A stretch of 64,000 bases of DNA, taken from Terriglobia bacterium (GTDB taxonomy: Bacteria; Acidobacteriota; Terriglobia; Acidiferrales; UBA7541). Location: NCBI GenBank assembly GCA_020073485.1, contig JAIQFB010000014.1, positions 1-64,000 on the forward strand. The letters run 5' to 3'. Numbering within the stretch: position 1 is the first letter of the stretch; every line of letters starts with the position of its first letter. The notes beneath the pieces were generated by a model. The model was given only the letters and a program-made list of their open reading frames with translations, had not been told where the DNA came from and made no database searches. The position numbers were made by a program, and so were the translations under genes. This document shows positions 53,461 through 62,403 of this stretch, one piece after another.

Positions 53461-54678
53461 CTATTCCGTTACGGAAGGCACAACGACCTTGGGGGAGACC
53501 AGTTCTCCCGCTTTGAACTGCCCTTGCGAACCGAAAATTATGGTCTCGTTTTCGCGCAGGCCCGAAGTGATTTCCACCTGATTTGCGGATTGCATGCCCA
53601 GCACCACGTCGCGACTCTCGATCTTGTTGTTCGAGTCCACCACCAGGACCGCGCCTTTTCCTGCTCCGGCTGAACGGATCGCCTGAATGGGCACGGTGAG
53701 GACATTGGCCGCCGAGTGCAGAGGGATCTTCACGGAGGCGTACATTCCAGGCACCAGCTCGTACTTGGGATTGGGGACATCCACTTCGGTGTGCATGGTC
53801 CGCGTAGTCGTATCGATCTGATCGGAGAAGCGTACGATTTTCCCGTTGAAAGTTTTATGGATTCCGGAAACTTCCACGGCAACCGTTTGGCCGGCATGTA
53901 CTTCGGGAACGGCCCTTTCCGGAACGGGAATCACCAGGCGCAAAAGATTGTTTTGCGCCAGCCGGCAAAGGCCCGAATCGCTTTTATTGGACGCCGTTCC
54001 GGCCGGAAGCAGCGCTCCTTTGTACGCATAGATCTGCGTTACGACGCCGTCGAAGGGCGCCGTCATTTTCGCGTAGTCGAACATGGCCTGGTCTTTCCCG
54101 AGTGTGGCCTTGGCCACTTGCAAGCCCTGTTCGGCAGCAGCGAGCGCGGCCTTCTCCGAAGACACGCCGGCGCCGGCTTCCAGGTCCTTTCCCTGGGCCA
54201 CGTCGATTTCCTGCTGCGCGACAAGTTCCGGGCGGGATTTCTGCACATCGGCCAGGCGCGTGTAGGTCAGGTGCGCGACGTTGTACGCCGATTGCGCCCG
54301 GTTGAGTTCCTCGCGCGCCCGCGCCAGATCCTGTTCGCTGCGCCGCACCGAGGCTTCGTCCTGCTGCAGTTGCTGCTGCAACTCCGGAATTTCCAGCACC
54401 GCCAGGACTTGTCCCTGCTTGACGTGCGTTCCGTAGTCCACGTTCAGTTTTTGAATGTAGCCGGAGACTTTGGCGAAGACGTCGACTTCCTGGAAAGGCT
54501 GGAATTCCGACGCGATCTCTAGATCGTCCGCGAGGTCCCCGCGCGTCACTTTAATTACTGCGGCGGAAGGCGCGTTGGCCGCGTCATCCGCATTAGCCTG
54601 GTGCCCTCCGCCGCAGCCGCATGCGAACCCGAATAGAGCGAGCAGTACAAGAAACGATGGCGTTTTCATTCGACTCAT
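53461..54678 (-). CDS. RND efflux periplasmic adaptor lipoprotein, system 2
   Basis: A 405-aa adaptor. GAGGTGA four bases before ATG 54678 fixes the start; an in-frame ATG at 54705 is less likely. The lipobox is LFGFACGCGGG. Lipoyl halves: VDVFAKVSGYIQKLNVDYGTHVKQGQVLAVLEIPE and KMTAPFDGVVTQIYAYKGALLP, enclosing a Gln/Ala/Glu-rich coiled coil (QQLQQDEASVRRSEQDLARA). The beta-barrel and membrane-proximal domains follow. It starts 31 bp after the rraA-like gene ends. Confidence 0.93.
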   Translation of the reverse strand: MSRMKTPSFLVLLALFGFACGCGGGHQANADDAANAPSAAVIKVTRGDLADDLEIASEFQPFQEVDVFAKVSGYIQKLNVDYGTHVKQGQVLAVLEIPELQQQLQQDEASVRRSEQDLARAREELNRAQSAYNVAHLTYTRLADVQKSRPELVAQQEIDVAQGKDLEAGAGVSSEKAALAAAEQGLQVAKATLGKDQAMFDYAKMTAPFDGVVTQIYAYKGALLPAGTASNKSDSGLCRLAQNNLLRLVIPVPERAVPEVHAGQTVAVEVSGIHKTFNGKIVRFSDQIDTTTRTMHTEVDVPNPKYELVPGMYASVKIPLHSAANVLTVPIQAIRSAGAGKGAVLVVDSNNKIESRDVVLGMQSANQVEITSGLRENETIIFGSQGQFKAGELVSPKVVVPSVTE

Positions 54679-54709
54679 AAAATCACCTCTGTGCGTTGCG
54701 TGCATCCAG

Positions 54710-55429
54710 TCATCGCTGATTTTCCTTCCTCTTTTGTCCGAGAGCGCTGACCTCGGCGCGAAGTTTCGCGACTGTGAAATCCGTGGAACGGCACACCTGA
54801 ATAATGCGATTCTCCTGTTCGCTCATTTCCCGCACGACGCCGGGAAGCTTGTCCGCGATCTCAGCCGGAATCGTCTGCACCCCGTGGAGATCGCCGTGAA
54901 TCAGGTCCCCGGGCTGGACTTCCATGTGCCCGACAACGACCGGCTTTCCAAAATCGAAAATGTGCGCGAAGGCATGCGAAACGGAAGCATTCGCCGCGAA
55001 CATTTGAAACGCAAGAGCCCGCGCCTCGGGAAGATTGCGGACCGCTCCATTGGTCACCAGTCCGATACATCCCAGGGCGCGCAGAATATTCGCGTGCACG
55101 TCGCCGACAAAAGCACCTAATCCTGGATTTTCGTCCATGTCCTCCAGGATCAGGATTCTCGGCGCGGGGATGCTCAAAACATGGTCCAGCCAGTCCAGCC
55201 GGTAGTAATAGCTGTGCCCTTCCATGGGCGGCGCGCACGTGCGCACTCGCGCCGTGGCCGCGTAGCCGACCATCCGGGGAAGTTCGGGAAACAGGCAGTG
55301 TACGCTGGAATCGGTGAACCCCTGATTCCGCAGGCGAACATCGAACGCCTCTATTGCGTTCGCAACGCTGCACGAATCAAGCCCGCGTAATTGCTCCAGT
55401 TGGGCTAGTTCCAATTGACGAGTTTTCAC
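54710..55429 (-). CDS. RraA-like protein (aldolase-fold), metal site degenerate
   Basis: A 239-aa RraA/HMG-aldolase-fold protein. GTG 55429 has AAAGGAA six bases before it. The active-site block is GAFVGDVHANILRALGCIGLVTNGAVRNLPE: the Arg is kept, but both Asp of the aldolase pattern DGxxRD are Asn. PGDLIHGDLHGVQTIP is the second conserved block. Catalytic members cleave 4-hydroxy-4-methyl-2-oxoglutarate; E. coli RraA, which inhibits RNase E, also lacks the metal Asp. So this may be a non-catalytic regulator or a relative with a changed reaction. It leads the RND system 2 operon (31-bp gap). Confidence 0.82.
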   Translation of the reverse strand: MKTRQLELAQLEQLRGLDSCSVANAIEAFDVRLRNQGFTDSSVHCLFPELPRMVGYAATARVRTCAPPMEGHSYYYRLDWLDHVLSIPAPRILILEDMDENPGLGAFVGDVHANILRALGCIGLVTNGAVRNLPEARALAFQMFAANASVSHAFAHIFDFGKPVVVGHMEVQPGDLIHGDLHGVQTIPAEIADKLPGVVREMSEQENRIIQVCRSTDFTVAKLRAEVSALGQKRKENQR

Positions 55430-56037
55430 AATCGTTCCTTTCCGGCGGCATGCCCCATCAATTCGGGGACGATATCATGCGATTGTGGCTCCAGCTATCT
55501 CTGTAAAATGGGAAACGGGGGGCGCTCCCCCGACGCGGTTAGACGCAGGGCGGCGCGCGCAACTGACGATGGGAGAAAAAGCGGTCATTCCGGCCGGAAG
55601 CGGGCTCTTCGGGCCGATGAAACAAAATCGCCGCAACCACCGGCAGCGAGACGCCGGAGGGCAACACACAAGTGTTTAAGGGGTCCCCAAACAGACATTT
55701 GAACGGCGCCGCGAACTTCGAGGTGTGCCCCCCGGAAATCGAGAGGAATGCGATCGAAGAGGGCAGCCCGTTTCCAATCAACAGAGGGAGAAAGCTCCAT
55801 TGCACCAGGCCCAAAAACAGCACGACTATCAGGACCAGGCAGAGCGAACAACGGCGGCTTGTGGCGCGGTCGGAAATCATTTCTCGCCCCCTCATCGCGG
55901 ATGCGGGGCTATGCTACGCTATCGAAGCTAGCACTAGGCGAGAAGGCATGTCAAGAATCGAACCTGCATCGGGTAACTCGATACGGTTAGGAAAACGTCC
56001 GGCCGCGTCGGCGCAAAACAAAAAAGGGTGACTCGGG
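55430..56037. other. 608-bp region without an assured gene
   Basis: It lies between the divergent rraA-like gene and the response regulator gene. It contains a short hairpin (GGGGGGCGCTCCCCC near 55517-55531) and overlapping open frames on both strands. Only the minus-strand frame at 55539-55895 has protein-like features. The promoters of both flanking operons must lie here. Confidence 0.5.
55539..55895 (-). CDS. Hypothetical small protein with one hydrophobic segment
   Basis: A 118-codon frame starting MRGREMISDRATSRRCSLC and continuing with a strongly hydrophobic helix (LVLIVVLFLGLVQWSFLPLLI), then a Ser/Gly/Pro-rich tail. The basic N-terminus and single helix resemble a secreted or anchored small protein. 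There is no visible ribosome site, and frames on the other strand overlap. No family recognised. It may be a chance frame. Confidence 0.3.
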   Translation of the reverse strand: MRGREMISDRATSRRCSLCLVLIVVLFLGLVQWSFLPLLIGNGLPSSIAFLSISGGHTSKFAAPFKCLFGDPLNTCVLPSGVSLPVVAAILFHRPEEPASGRNDRFFSHRQLRAPPCV

Positions 56038-56724
56038 ATGCGCGGAAACATTCTGTTTGTGGAGGATGAAGAAGCACTGCGGATGACGGTGGGCGACCGC
56101 CTGCGCAACGAAGGCTACGCCGTCGAGTGCGCCGCCAACGGCGATGAAGGCTTCGAGAAGGCCACCCAACTTCCCTTCGACCTGATTATCCTCGACGTCA
56201 TGCTGCCCAAAAAAAGCGGGTTCGATGTCTGCAAGCAAATCCGCGAGGCCGGTCTCATCACCCCGGTCCTCATGCTCACCGCCCGCGGACAGACCAGCGA
56301 CAAAGTGGACGGCCTGAAGATCGGCGCCGACGATTACGTCACAAAACCGTTCAACATGCTCGAATTGATGGCCCGCGTGGAGGCACTGCTGCGGCGCGCT
56401 CCCTTCCGCCCGGCCGGCCAAACCGGCGTCTTCGATTTCGGATCCATCCACGTGGACCTGGTGGGCACGGAAGCGACACGCGACGGAATCCCGGTCAATT
56501 TGTCCGCCCGCGAATTTCAACTCCTGCGCTATTTCATCGAGCACCGCGGCGCGACGCTCTCGCGGGAAGAACTGCTGAAAACGGTGTGGGGTTATAGCGC
56601 GGATATGTACACGCGGACCGTGGACGTGCATATTGCCGGCCTTCGCCAAAAGCTGGAAGACGACCCCAAGCAGCCAAAATTTATTTTGACGGTACAGGGG
56701 CTCGGATATAAGTTCAAAGCATAG
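56038..56724 (+). CDS. OmpR/PhoB-family response regulator
   Basis: A 228-aa two-domain regulator. Receiver: acidic pocket ED at residues 9-11, phosphoacceptor D53 in LIILDVMLPKKSG, T81 and K103 in YVTKPFN. The C-terminal winged-helix domain (about 130-228) includes VNLSAREFQLLRYFIEHRG, TVWGYSADMYTRTVDVHIAGLRQKLEDDP and VQGLGYKF. It is followed 25 bp later by its histidine kinase. Members of this family bind direct repeats with an 11-bp period; one such repeat lies just after the kinase gene (58794-58809). Confidence 0.95.
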   Translation: MRGNILFVEDEEALRMTVGDRLRNEGYAVECAANGDEGFEKATQLPFDLIILDVMLPKKSGFDVCKQIREAGLITPVLMLTARGQTSDKVDGLKIGADDYVTKPFNMLELMARVEALLRRAPFRPAGQTGVFDFGSIHVDLVGTEATRDGIPVNLSAREFQLLRYFIEHRGATLSREELLKTVWGYSADMYTRTVDVHIAGLRQKLEDDPKQPKFILTVQGLGYKFKA

Positions 56725-56749
56725 CGGTTTGCTTTCCCGTCGTTCCCGG

Positions 56750-58684
56750 ATGGATCGCAGCATGAAATTGCCTATCAAAGAGCGCGCATTCACCACGGGC
56801 ATGGTCATCCTGGCCACGATCGTGGTGCTGGTCCTGGCGGCGCTGCAGTACCGTTGGAGCAACCAGGTCAGCGAAGCCACCAGCATCCGCCTGGCGGACA
56901 GCTTGCAGATGTCCATGGTCAACTGGCATCTAGATTTCTTCCGCGATTTTTCCGAAATCTGCATCGCCATGAACGCGGACTCCGATGTCACCAAACCCGA
57001 TGATCGGAACGAATACGCCCACCGATTCGCATTGTGGGAAAAATCCACGGCGCATCCCGATCTCGTTTCCAACGTCTACCTGATGGAATTTAAGGAAGAC
57101 CGGGATCCCGAAGTGTACCGGCTCGATTCCCACACTACGCATTTTGAGCCGGCGAAATTGACGCTGGACATTTCCCCTCTGCTCCAGGAATTGCGGCAGG
57201 GGGGTTCGCGAGCGGCCTCTCAGGGCCCCTCCGGCCCGGTGAATGAAATGCAAAATTCGCTTTCCCAAGCGAATGACCGGGAATTCGCGGACCGTTTTTA
57301 CCCGGGTGGCCCGCTGGCCGGCTGGCAATTTGAAACCAGCATTCCGGCGCTGGTACGCTCCATCCCCAACATCGATACCGCGGCAATGGAGGGTGGAAAC
57401 ACGAGCCACCACGGCACGCAGTGGATCGTCATGGTCCTGGACGAAAAAACCGTTCAGGACCAGCTTCTACCCGATCTCTCGCAACGATATTTCCGGGGAA
57501 CGGAAGGACTGGATTATCAGGTTGCGGTGGTTGCCAGAAGCAAACCGGAACACCTGCTTTACACCTCCGATTCAGGCTTCGGCGAGCAGGAAGTGACCGA
57601 CGCCGACGGCACGATGGACATTTTCGGCCGTCTGCAAAACGGCGGAACCGGCTCACCCATCCATATTTTTCAAACGCCCTCGGAGAACAAAGGCCCCGCC
57701 GCGTCCGTGGGAATTACCTGGTTTCCGCTGCTGCGGCTGAACGGGGATGAACAGGACTGGCGCCTGGTGGTGCGTCACCGCCGCGGAGGAGCGCTGGGAG
57801 CGTTCGTCGCCGATTCGCGGCGCCGCGATCTGGCCATCGGCTTCGGCATGCTCTTCCTGCTGGTGATCAGCATTGCGATCCTGATCATCACGAGCATGCG
57901 CGCGCAGCGCCTGGCCAAACTGCAGATGGATTTCGTCACCGCGGTCTCTCACGAGTTGCGCACGCCGCTGACGGTCATCAGCTCGGCGGCCGAGAACATC
58001 GCGCACGGCGTGGTCGAGGGAAAATCGCAACTGGAGCAGTACGGAACGGTGATCGGCAACCAGGCCAGAAAATTATTCGACATGGTGGAGCAGATTCTTC
58101 TGTTCGCGGCCATTCGCGAGGGTCACCAGCGTTATAATCTGCGGCCAATCGAGGTTGCGGAAATCCTGGACGCGGCGCTTTCCAGCACGGCGGGGCTTGT
58201 CCGCACGGCACGCTTCCAGGTGGAACAGGAGATCGAACCGAACTTGCCTCAAATCCTCGGCGACCTATCCGCGCTTTCCCAGTGCCTGCAGAATCTGATT
58301 ACCAACGCGTTGAAGTACGGCAGCGAACAGCGCTGGATCGGCATTCAAGCGCGGCTCGCCGAGCACGGATTGCACGGCAGGGAAATCCAGATCAGCGTTT
58401 CGGACCGCGGCATCGGCATCGACTCGGGGGAGTTGCCGCACATTTTCGAGCCGTTCTACCGCAGCCCCTCGGTGATGGCTGCGCAAATCCACGGTACCGG
58501 CTTGGGTTTGCCGCTGGCGAAGAGCATTGTCGAGGCCATGAAAGGCCGTCTTACCGTCCGTAGCGCGCCGGGGCATGGGAGCACGTTTACGCTGCATCTG
58601 CCTCTCACGGAAAATGCGGTTCGGCACTCGGAAACGAATGCGGGTGAGACGGTCTCTTCCTCCTCCTCGGCCTCCACGCTGTAG
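56750..58684 (+). CDS. Membrane sensor histidine kinase
   Basis: A 644-aa kinase. Starts at 56750 or 56762 (MKLPIKERAF) are both possible. Helix 1 is MVILATIVVLVLAALQYRW, then a large periplasmic sensor of about 330 residues with no recognised family, then helix 2 (GFGMLFLLVISIAILIITS). HisKA has the phosphoacceptor H401 in VTAVSHELRTPLTVISSAAENIAHG. HATPase motifs: N-box NLITNALKYGSEQ, G1 VSDRGIGIDSGE, F-box HIFEPFYRSP, G2 HGTGLGLPLAKSI. It has no HAMP domain that I can see. It pairs with the response regulator just upstream. Confidence 0.94.
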   Translation: MDRSMKLPIKERAFTTGMVILATIVVLVLAALQYRWSNQVSEATSIRLADSLQMSMVNWHLDFFRDFSEICIAMNADSDVTKPDDRNEYAHRFALWEKSTAHPDLVSNVYLMEFKEDRDPEVYRLDSHTTHFEPAKLTLDISPLLQELRQGGSRAASQGPSGPVNEMQNSLSQANDREFADRFYPGGPLAGWQFETSIPALVRSIPNIDTAAMEGGNTSHHGTQWIVMVLDEKTVQDQLLPDLSQRYFRGTEGLDYQVAVVARSKPEHLLYTSDSGFGEQEVTDADGTMDIFGRLQNGGTGSPIHIFQTPSENKGPAASVGITWFPLLRLNGDEQDWRLVVRHRRGGALGAFVADSRRRDLAIGFGMLFLLVISIAILIITSMRAQRLAKLQMDFVTAVSHELRTPLTVISSAAENIAHGVVEGKSQLEQYGTVIGNQARKLFDMVEQILLFAAIREGHQRYNLRPIEVAEILDAALSSTAGLVRTARFQVEQEIEPNLPQILGDLSALSQCLQNLITNALKYGSEQRWIGIQARLAEHGLHGREIQISVSDRGIGIDSGELPHIFEPFYRSPSVMAAQIHGTGLGLPLAKSIVEAMKGRLTVRSAPGHGSTFTLHLPLTENAVRHSETNAGETVSSSSSASTL

Positions 58685-59004
58685 CTTCATTCACCAGCTA
58701 ACCTCTGTCTGGACTTTGACTTAGATGGCGGGCCAGCTCCTCGGAAAGGCCGCTGGAAAATCTTCTGGCTGCCGCCGACGGAGCGCATGATTTTTACAAC
58801 ATCCTTACAGCGACGAAGATCAATTCCGTTGTAGTTTCGGGTGTATGCATCCCGTGGTTGGTGTCCTGGGCGGGACGCCGCACTGAGTGATCCTTTGCGC
58901 AAGTATTTGTGGAACTGCGAATGTCGATGAGGGCAGCCGGCACTCGGCCCGTGCTCAAACATCCGCCGCAAGGGCGGCTTGGGCAATCTTGTCCCGGCAC
59001 ATGG
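58685..59004. other. Gap between the histidine kinase and the second TonB receptor
   Basis: 320 bp holding a TTACA-N6-TTACA direct repeat (58794-58809). A frame in phase with the receptor runs from a GTG at 58909, but it reads as a low-quality leader rather than a signal peptide. No gene or terminator is evident. Confidence 0.5.
58794..58809 (+). promoter_or_regulatory. Candidate binding site for the adjacent OmpR-type regulator
   Basis: TTACA at 58794-58798 and again at 58805-58809 give an 11-bp repeat period, one helical turn, the geometry used by OmpR/PhoB/CpxR-type regulators. It lies about 110 bp past the end of the kinase gene and about 200 bp before the receptor start. Only one such pair was noticed, so chance cannot be excluded. 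Confidence 0.4.
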
Positions 59005-62000
59005 ATGAAATCCATGTGCCGCATCCGGGCGGCATTCATAGTGGCCGGCGCGTTGCTTTTCTCGCTGATGCCCGCATTTGGCCAAATGAATACGGGCGAA
59101 ATCGACGGAATTGTCCGGGATCCTTCCGGCGCCGTGATTGTCAATGCCGTTGTGGCCGCCGTCGAATCCGGAACCCAGCTGAAATATTCCACCAAAACTA
59201 ATGAATCCGGGGAATTCCTGCTGGCCCAGCTTCCCGTCGGGGAGTACACCTTGACGGTGAGCATGGATGGCTTCAAGCAGGCCATGCAATCCAAGGTATC
59301 CTTGCATGCCGGCGAGCGCCTGCGTCAAACCTTCGCCCTGGAACTCGGAATGCAAAGCGAAACGGTGACCATCAGCGCAAATCAAAGCTTGTTGCAGGTC
59401 GAATCGGCCGCCATCCAGGATACTGTCGAGCAACAGCAGGTCATGAACCTGCCCCTCAAGGGCCGCCAATTCATCGACCTGGTGGGGACCACGCCGGGCA
59501 TGACGCACGCGCCCTCGGGCACGCGCGGCGGAGCGCTGCAGCAAACCGGGCAGACCTGGGGAATTCTCGGCCAGCGCGGCGGCCATAACCTCTATCTGGT
59601 GGACGGCGTAACCATCACGGATGAGTACTACAACAATATGGTTTTGAATCCATCGATCGACTCCATTCAGGAATTCAGCGTCAACCAGACATCCTACAAC
59701 GCGGAATTCGGCGGCAAGTCCGGCGGGGTCATCAACGTCATCACCAAATCCGGGAGCAATCAGTTTCACGGCAGCCTGTTTGAGTTCGTGCGCAACGACG
59801 TCTTTAACGCCAGGAATTTCTTCAGCTCTCCCACGCAGGCCAGTCCCCCCTTCAAGCAGAACCAGTTTGGCGGCAGCCTCGGCGGGCCGATTCAGCAGGA
59901 TAAGACATTTTTCTTCGTGAATTACGAGGGCCAGCGCACGCACCAGACCCTGACTCAGTTGTTCACGGTGCCTACCGACGCGGAACGCGCCGGAAATTTT
60001 GCGGGAACGGGGATTACGGTCACCAATCCCGCCGCGGGCGGGGTCCCGTTTGCAAGCGACACGATTCCGGCGATCGATCCGGTGGCCACCGCGATCCTGG
60101 CGAAAGTCCCGCACGCGAATTTGCCGGGATTGACGCGCAACCTGCGCGCCACGGATTTGTCCACGATCAACATTGACCAGTACAACGCGCGGTTCGATCA
60201 CACCTTCTCCACCAAGGACAGCGTCTTCGTTCGCGGATCGATTTTCGACGCCAATCAATTCAATCCTTTCGGCCTGAGCGCGCTGAACGAAACTCTATTG
60301 CCCGGCTTTGGCTACAATTTGCGCACGCACACCGACAGCCTCTCCGCCACCTGGACCCATATTTTCAACACGTCCTGGATCAATGAATTGCGCTTCGGCT
60401 GGCTGTGGGTCGGCGGCGGGCAAAGCAGCATCAATTCCGGAACCAATCTTGCCGCTTCGACGGGATTGCAAGGGGTAACTTCCAATCCCGTCGACACCGG
60501 ATACCCGCAAGCCTCGATCTCCGGTGGCTTCGCCACGATGGGAGAGCCCACACAATATGTCTCGCGCGAGGACAATAATTATGAGTTGTACGACAACCTG
60601 ATCTGGCATCGCGCAACGCATACCGCGAAATTCGGCGTTTATTTCTTCCACCTCGATTTTGACCCGGTGAACGCGAATAACGCGAGGGGCCTGTTCAATT
60701 TTACGGGGGCTTACACGGGAAATGGCCTGGGAGATTTCCTGCTGGGAGCCCCCGCGCAAGGGCAGGTCGGCGTCGGAGGCCGAGGTCAATTGCTGGGCAG
60801 GACGAACTGGTTGCACACGTATATCGAAGACAGCTGGCAAATCCTGCCCAGCCTGAAGCTGGACATCGGCCTGCGCTACGAATACAACCAGAATGTCACC
60901 GATGCGAACAACAACATGGCTGTGGTGAACACGCTCGTGCCGGGGGGACAGTTCGTGATCGCCAGCAACAGCGCGGGCCAGATTTCGCCGGCCGCTTCCG
61001 CCCTGCTGGCGAATATCCCGATTCCCTATGTCACTTCCGCACAGGCCGGATGGGATACCAGCTTGTTGCAGGCTCGGCCGCTGCGCTTGGCTCCGCGAAT
61101 CGGTATCGCCTGGACTTTCCCGGACCAAAAAACAGTGATCCGTTCGGGTTTCGGTATCTATACCAATCAGGCAGCCTACAGCATCATTCAAAACGCGGCC
61201 TTGAATCTGCCCTTCTATTATGCAAAGACGGTCGCCAATAGCGGGTCGTGCGCCGGAGCGATCACCTGCAATACGGAAAATATCCTGGCCGCATCGGCGA
61301 CCGGCGCCGTCAGCGCGAACAGCCTCAATCATAATTTCAAAATCGAATACAACAACGTCTGGAATCTGTCGGTGCAGCGATCCCTTTCCTCCTCCACATC
61401 ATTCCAGGCGCAATACATCGGATCGTACACCGTGCACGCCGACAATCTGACGCTGCAGAACCTGTTCCCGGACAATGGATTGGACCCCCGCTCAGGCTTG
61501 CACGTTCGACCCATCCCGCAAATGAGCGGCTTTACTTCGGTCACCTGGGACGGCTGGGAAAAATATCACGCCCTGGCGCTGACCTTCACGCAGCATCTCT
61601 GGCACGGCCTCACCGTCGATTCCAATTACACCTGGTCCAAGGCTCTGGATAATGCTTCCAACCCCGGTACCAATAATGCCGGAACGAACCTGCCGCAAGA
61701 CATTGAGAATATTGCGGCGGAAAAAGGCCTCTCCGATTTCGATCACCGCCACCGCTTCGTGACCAGTTTCCTCTACCGCCTACCTTTCCTGCAGGATTCG
61801 GAGGGCTGGATCCACGCGGTATTTGCCGATTGGCAAGCCGGAGGCATCTGGACGATCGAAAGCGGGTCGCCGTTTACCGTCAACCTCTCGACGGACGTCG
61901 CCAACAACGGAGTGCCTCTCTCCGCGCCGTCGCAGAGGCCGAATTTGATCTGCGACCCAAACAGCGGCCCGAAAACAACCGCGGAATGGTTCAACACCTC

Positions 62001-62277
62001 CTGCTTTGCTACGCCCGCGCAGTATACCTATGGCAGCGCTGGCCGGGACATCGTCACCGGGCCGGGCACCGACAACTTTGACGCCACGTTTCAGAAGAAT
62101 TTTTCCATCCGGGAAAGCACGCAACTCCAGTTCCGCGCGGATATATTCGATTTCCTGAATCACCCCAACTTTAATCAGCCGAACCGTATCTTTACGGCGA
62201 CGCCGTCGGCCTTCGGCTCGATCTCCAGCGCCCAGGATCCGCGCATCATGCAGTTTTCCCTGCGCCTCGCGTTTTAA
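59005..62277 (+). CDS. Oar-like TonB-dependent outer-membrane receptor, second copy
   Basis: A 1090-aa protein. ATG 59005 gives a good signal peptide (CRIRAAFIVAGALLFSLMPAFGQ); the frame is open from 58909 and no start has a clear ribosome site. Next come a carboxypeptidase-regulatory-like domain (GEIDGIVRDPSGAVIVNAVVAAVE...GEFLLAQLPVGEYTLTV), a plug (MNLPLKGRQFIDLVGTTPGM, LYLVDGVTITDEYYNN) and a barrel with the box ADIFDFLNHPNFNQPN, ending in an aromatic residue (FSLRLAF). It differs substantially from the copy at 22371. A two-component system lies immediately upstream on the same strand and may control it. Ligand unknown. Confidence 0.9.
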   Translation: MKSMCRIRAAFIVAGALLFSLMPAFGQMNTGEIDGIVRDPSGAVIVNAVVAAVESGTQLKYSTKTNESGEFLLAQLPVGEYTLTVSMDGFKQAMQSKVSLHAGERLRQTFALELGMQSETVTISANQSLLQVESAAIQDTVEQQQVMNLPLKGRQFIDLVGTTPGMTHAPSGTRGGALQQTGQTWGILGQRGGHNLYLVDGVTITDEYYNNMVLNPSIDSIQEFSVNQTSYNAEFGGKSGGVINVITKSGSNQFHGSLFEFVRNDVFNARNFFSSPTQASPPFKQNQFGGSLGGPIQQDKTFFFVNYEGQRTHQTLTQLFTVPTDAERAGNFAGTGITVTNPAAGGVPFASDTIPAIDPVATAILAKVPHANLPGLTRNLRATDLSTINIDQYNARFDHTFSTKDSVFVRGSIFDANQFNPFGLSALNETLLPGFGYNLRTHTDSLSATWTHIFNTSWINELRFGWLWVGGGQSSINSGTNLAASTGLQGVTSNPVDTGYPQASISGGFATMGEPTQYVSREDNNYELYDNLIWHRATHTAKFGVYFFHLDFDPVNANNARGLFNFTGAYTGNGLGDFLLGAPAQGQVGVGGRGQLLGRTNWLHTYIEDSWQILPSLKLDIGLRYEYNQNVTDANNNMAVVNTLVPGGQFVIASNSAGQISPAASALLANIPIPYVTSAQAGWDTSLLQARPLRLAPRIGIAWTFPDQKTVIRSGFGIYTNQAAYSIIQNAALNLPFYYAKTVANSGSCAGAITCNTENILAASATGAVSANSLNHNFKIEYNNVWNLSVQRSLSSSTSFQAQYIGSYTVHADNLTLQNLFPDNGLDPRSGLHVRPIPQMSGFTSVTWDGWEKYHALALTFTQHLWHGLTVDSNYTWSKALDNASNPGTNNAGTNLPQDIENIAAEKGLSDFDHRHRFVTSFLYRLPFLQDSEGWIHAVFADWQAGGIWTIESGSPFTVNLSTDVANNGVPLSAPSQRPNLICDPNSGPKTTAEWFNTSCFATPAQYTYGSAGRDIVTGPGTDNFDATFQKNFSIRESTQLQFRADIFDFLNHPNFNQPNRIFTATPSAFGSISSAQDPRIMQFSLRLAF

Positions 62278-62323
62278 CCTTAGTTTGGGATTTGGAAGAA
62301 CAACATGGGGGACCGCGGTCTCT

Positions 62324-62398
62324 GGTGGCACAGGCTTCAGCCTGTGCAGTTTAGATTCCCTGCCCTGCAAAAACCGCACGGGCTGAAGCCCGTGTCAC
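62324..62398. repeat. Paired-hairpin repeat between convergent genes
   Basis: GCACAGGCTTCAGCCTGTGC (62328-62347) is a perfect 20-nt palindrome; GCACGGGCTGAAGCCCGTGT (62376-62395) is near-perfect. They are joined by an AT-richer linker and match the element at 20060-20130. They lie between the convergent receptor and CHAD genes, where they could end transcripts from both sides. Confidence 0.8.
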
Positions 62399-62403
62399 TT
62401 GGA

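Noticed and set aside
55672-56031. Plus-strand 119-codon frame before the response regulator
   Set aside because: Polar, Arg/Ser-rich, no ribosome site and no domain; overlaps a slightly better minus-strand frame.
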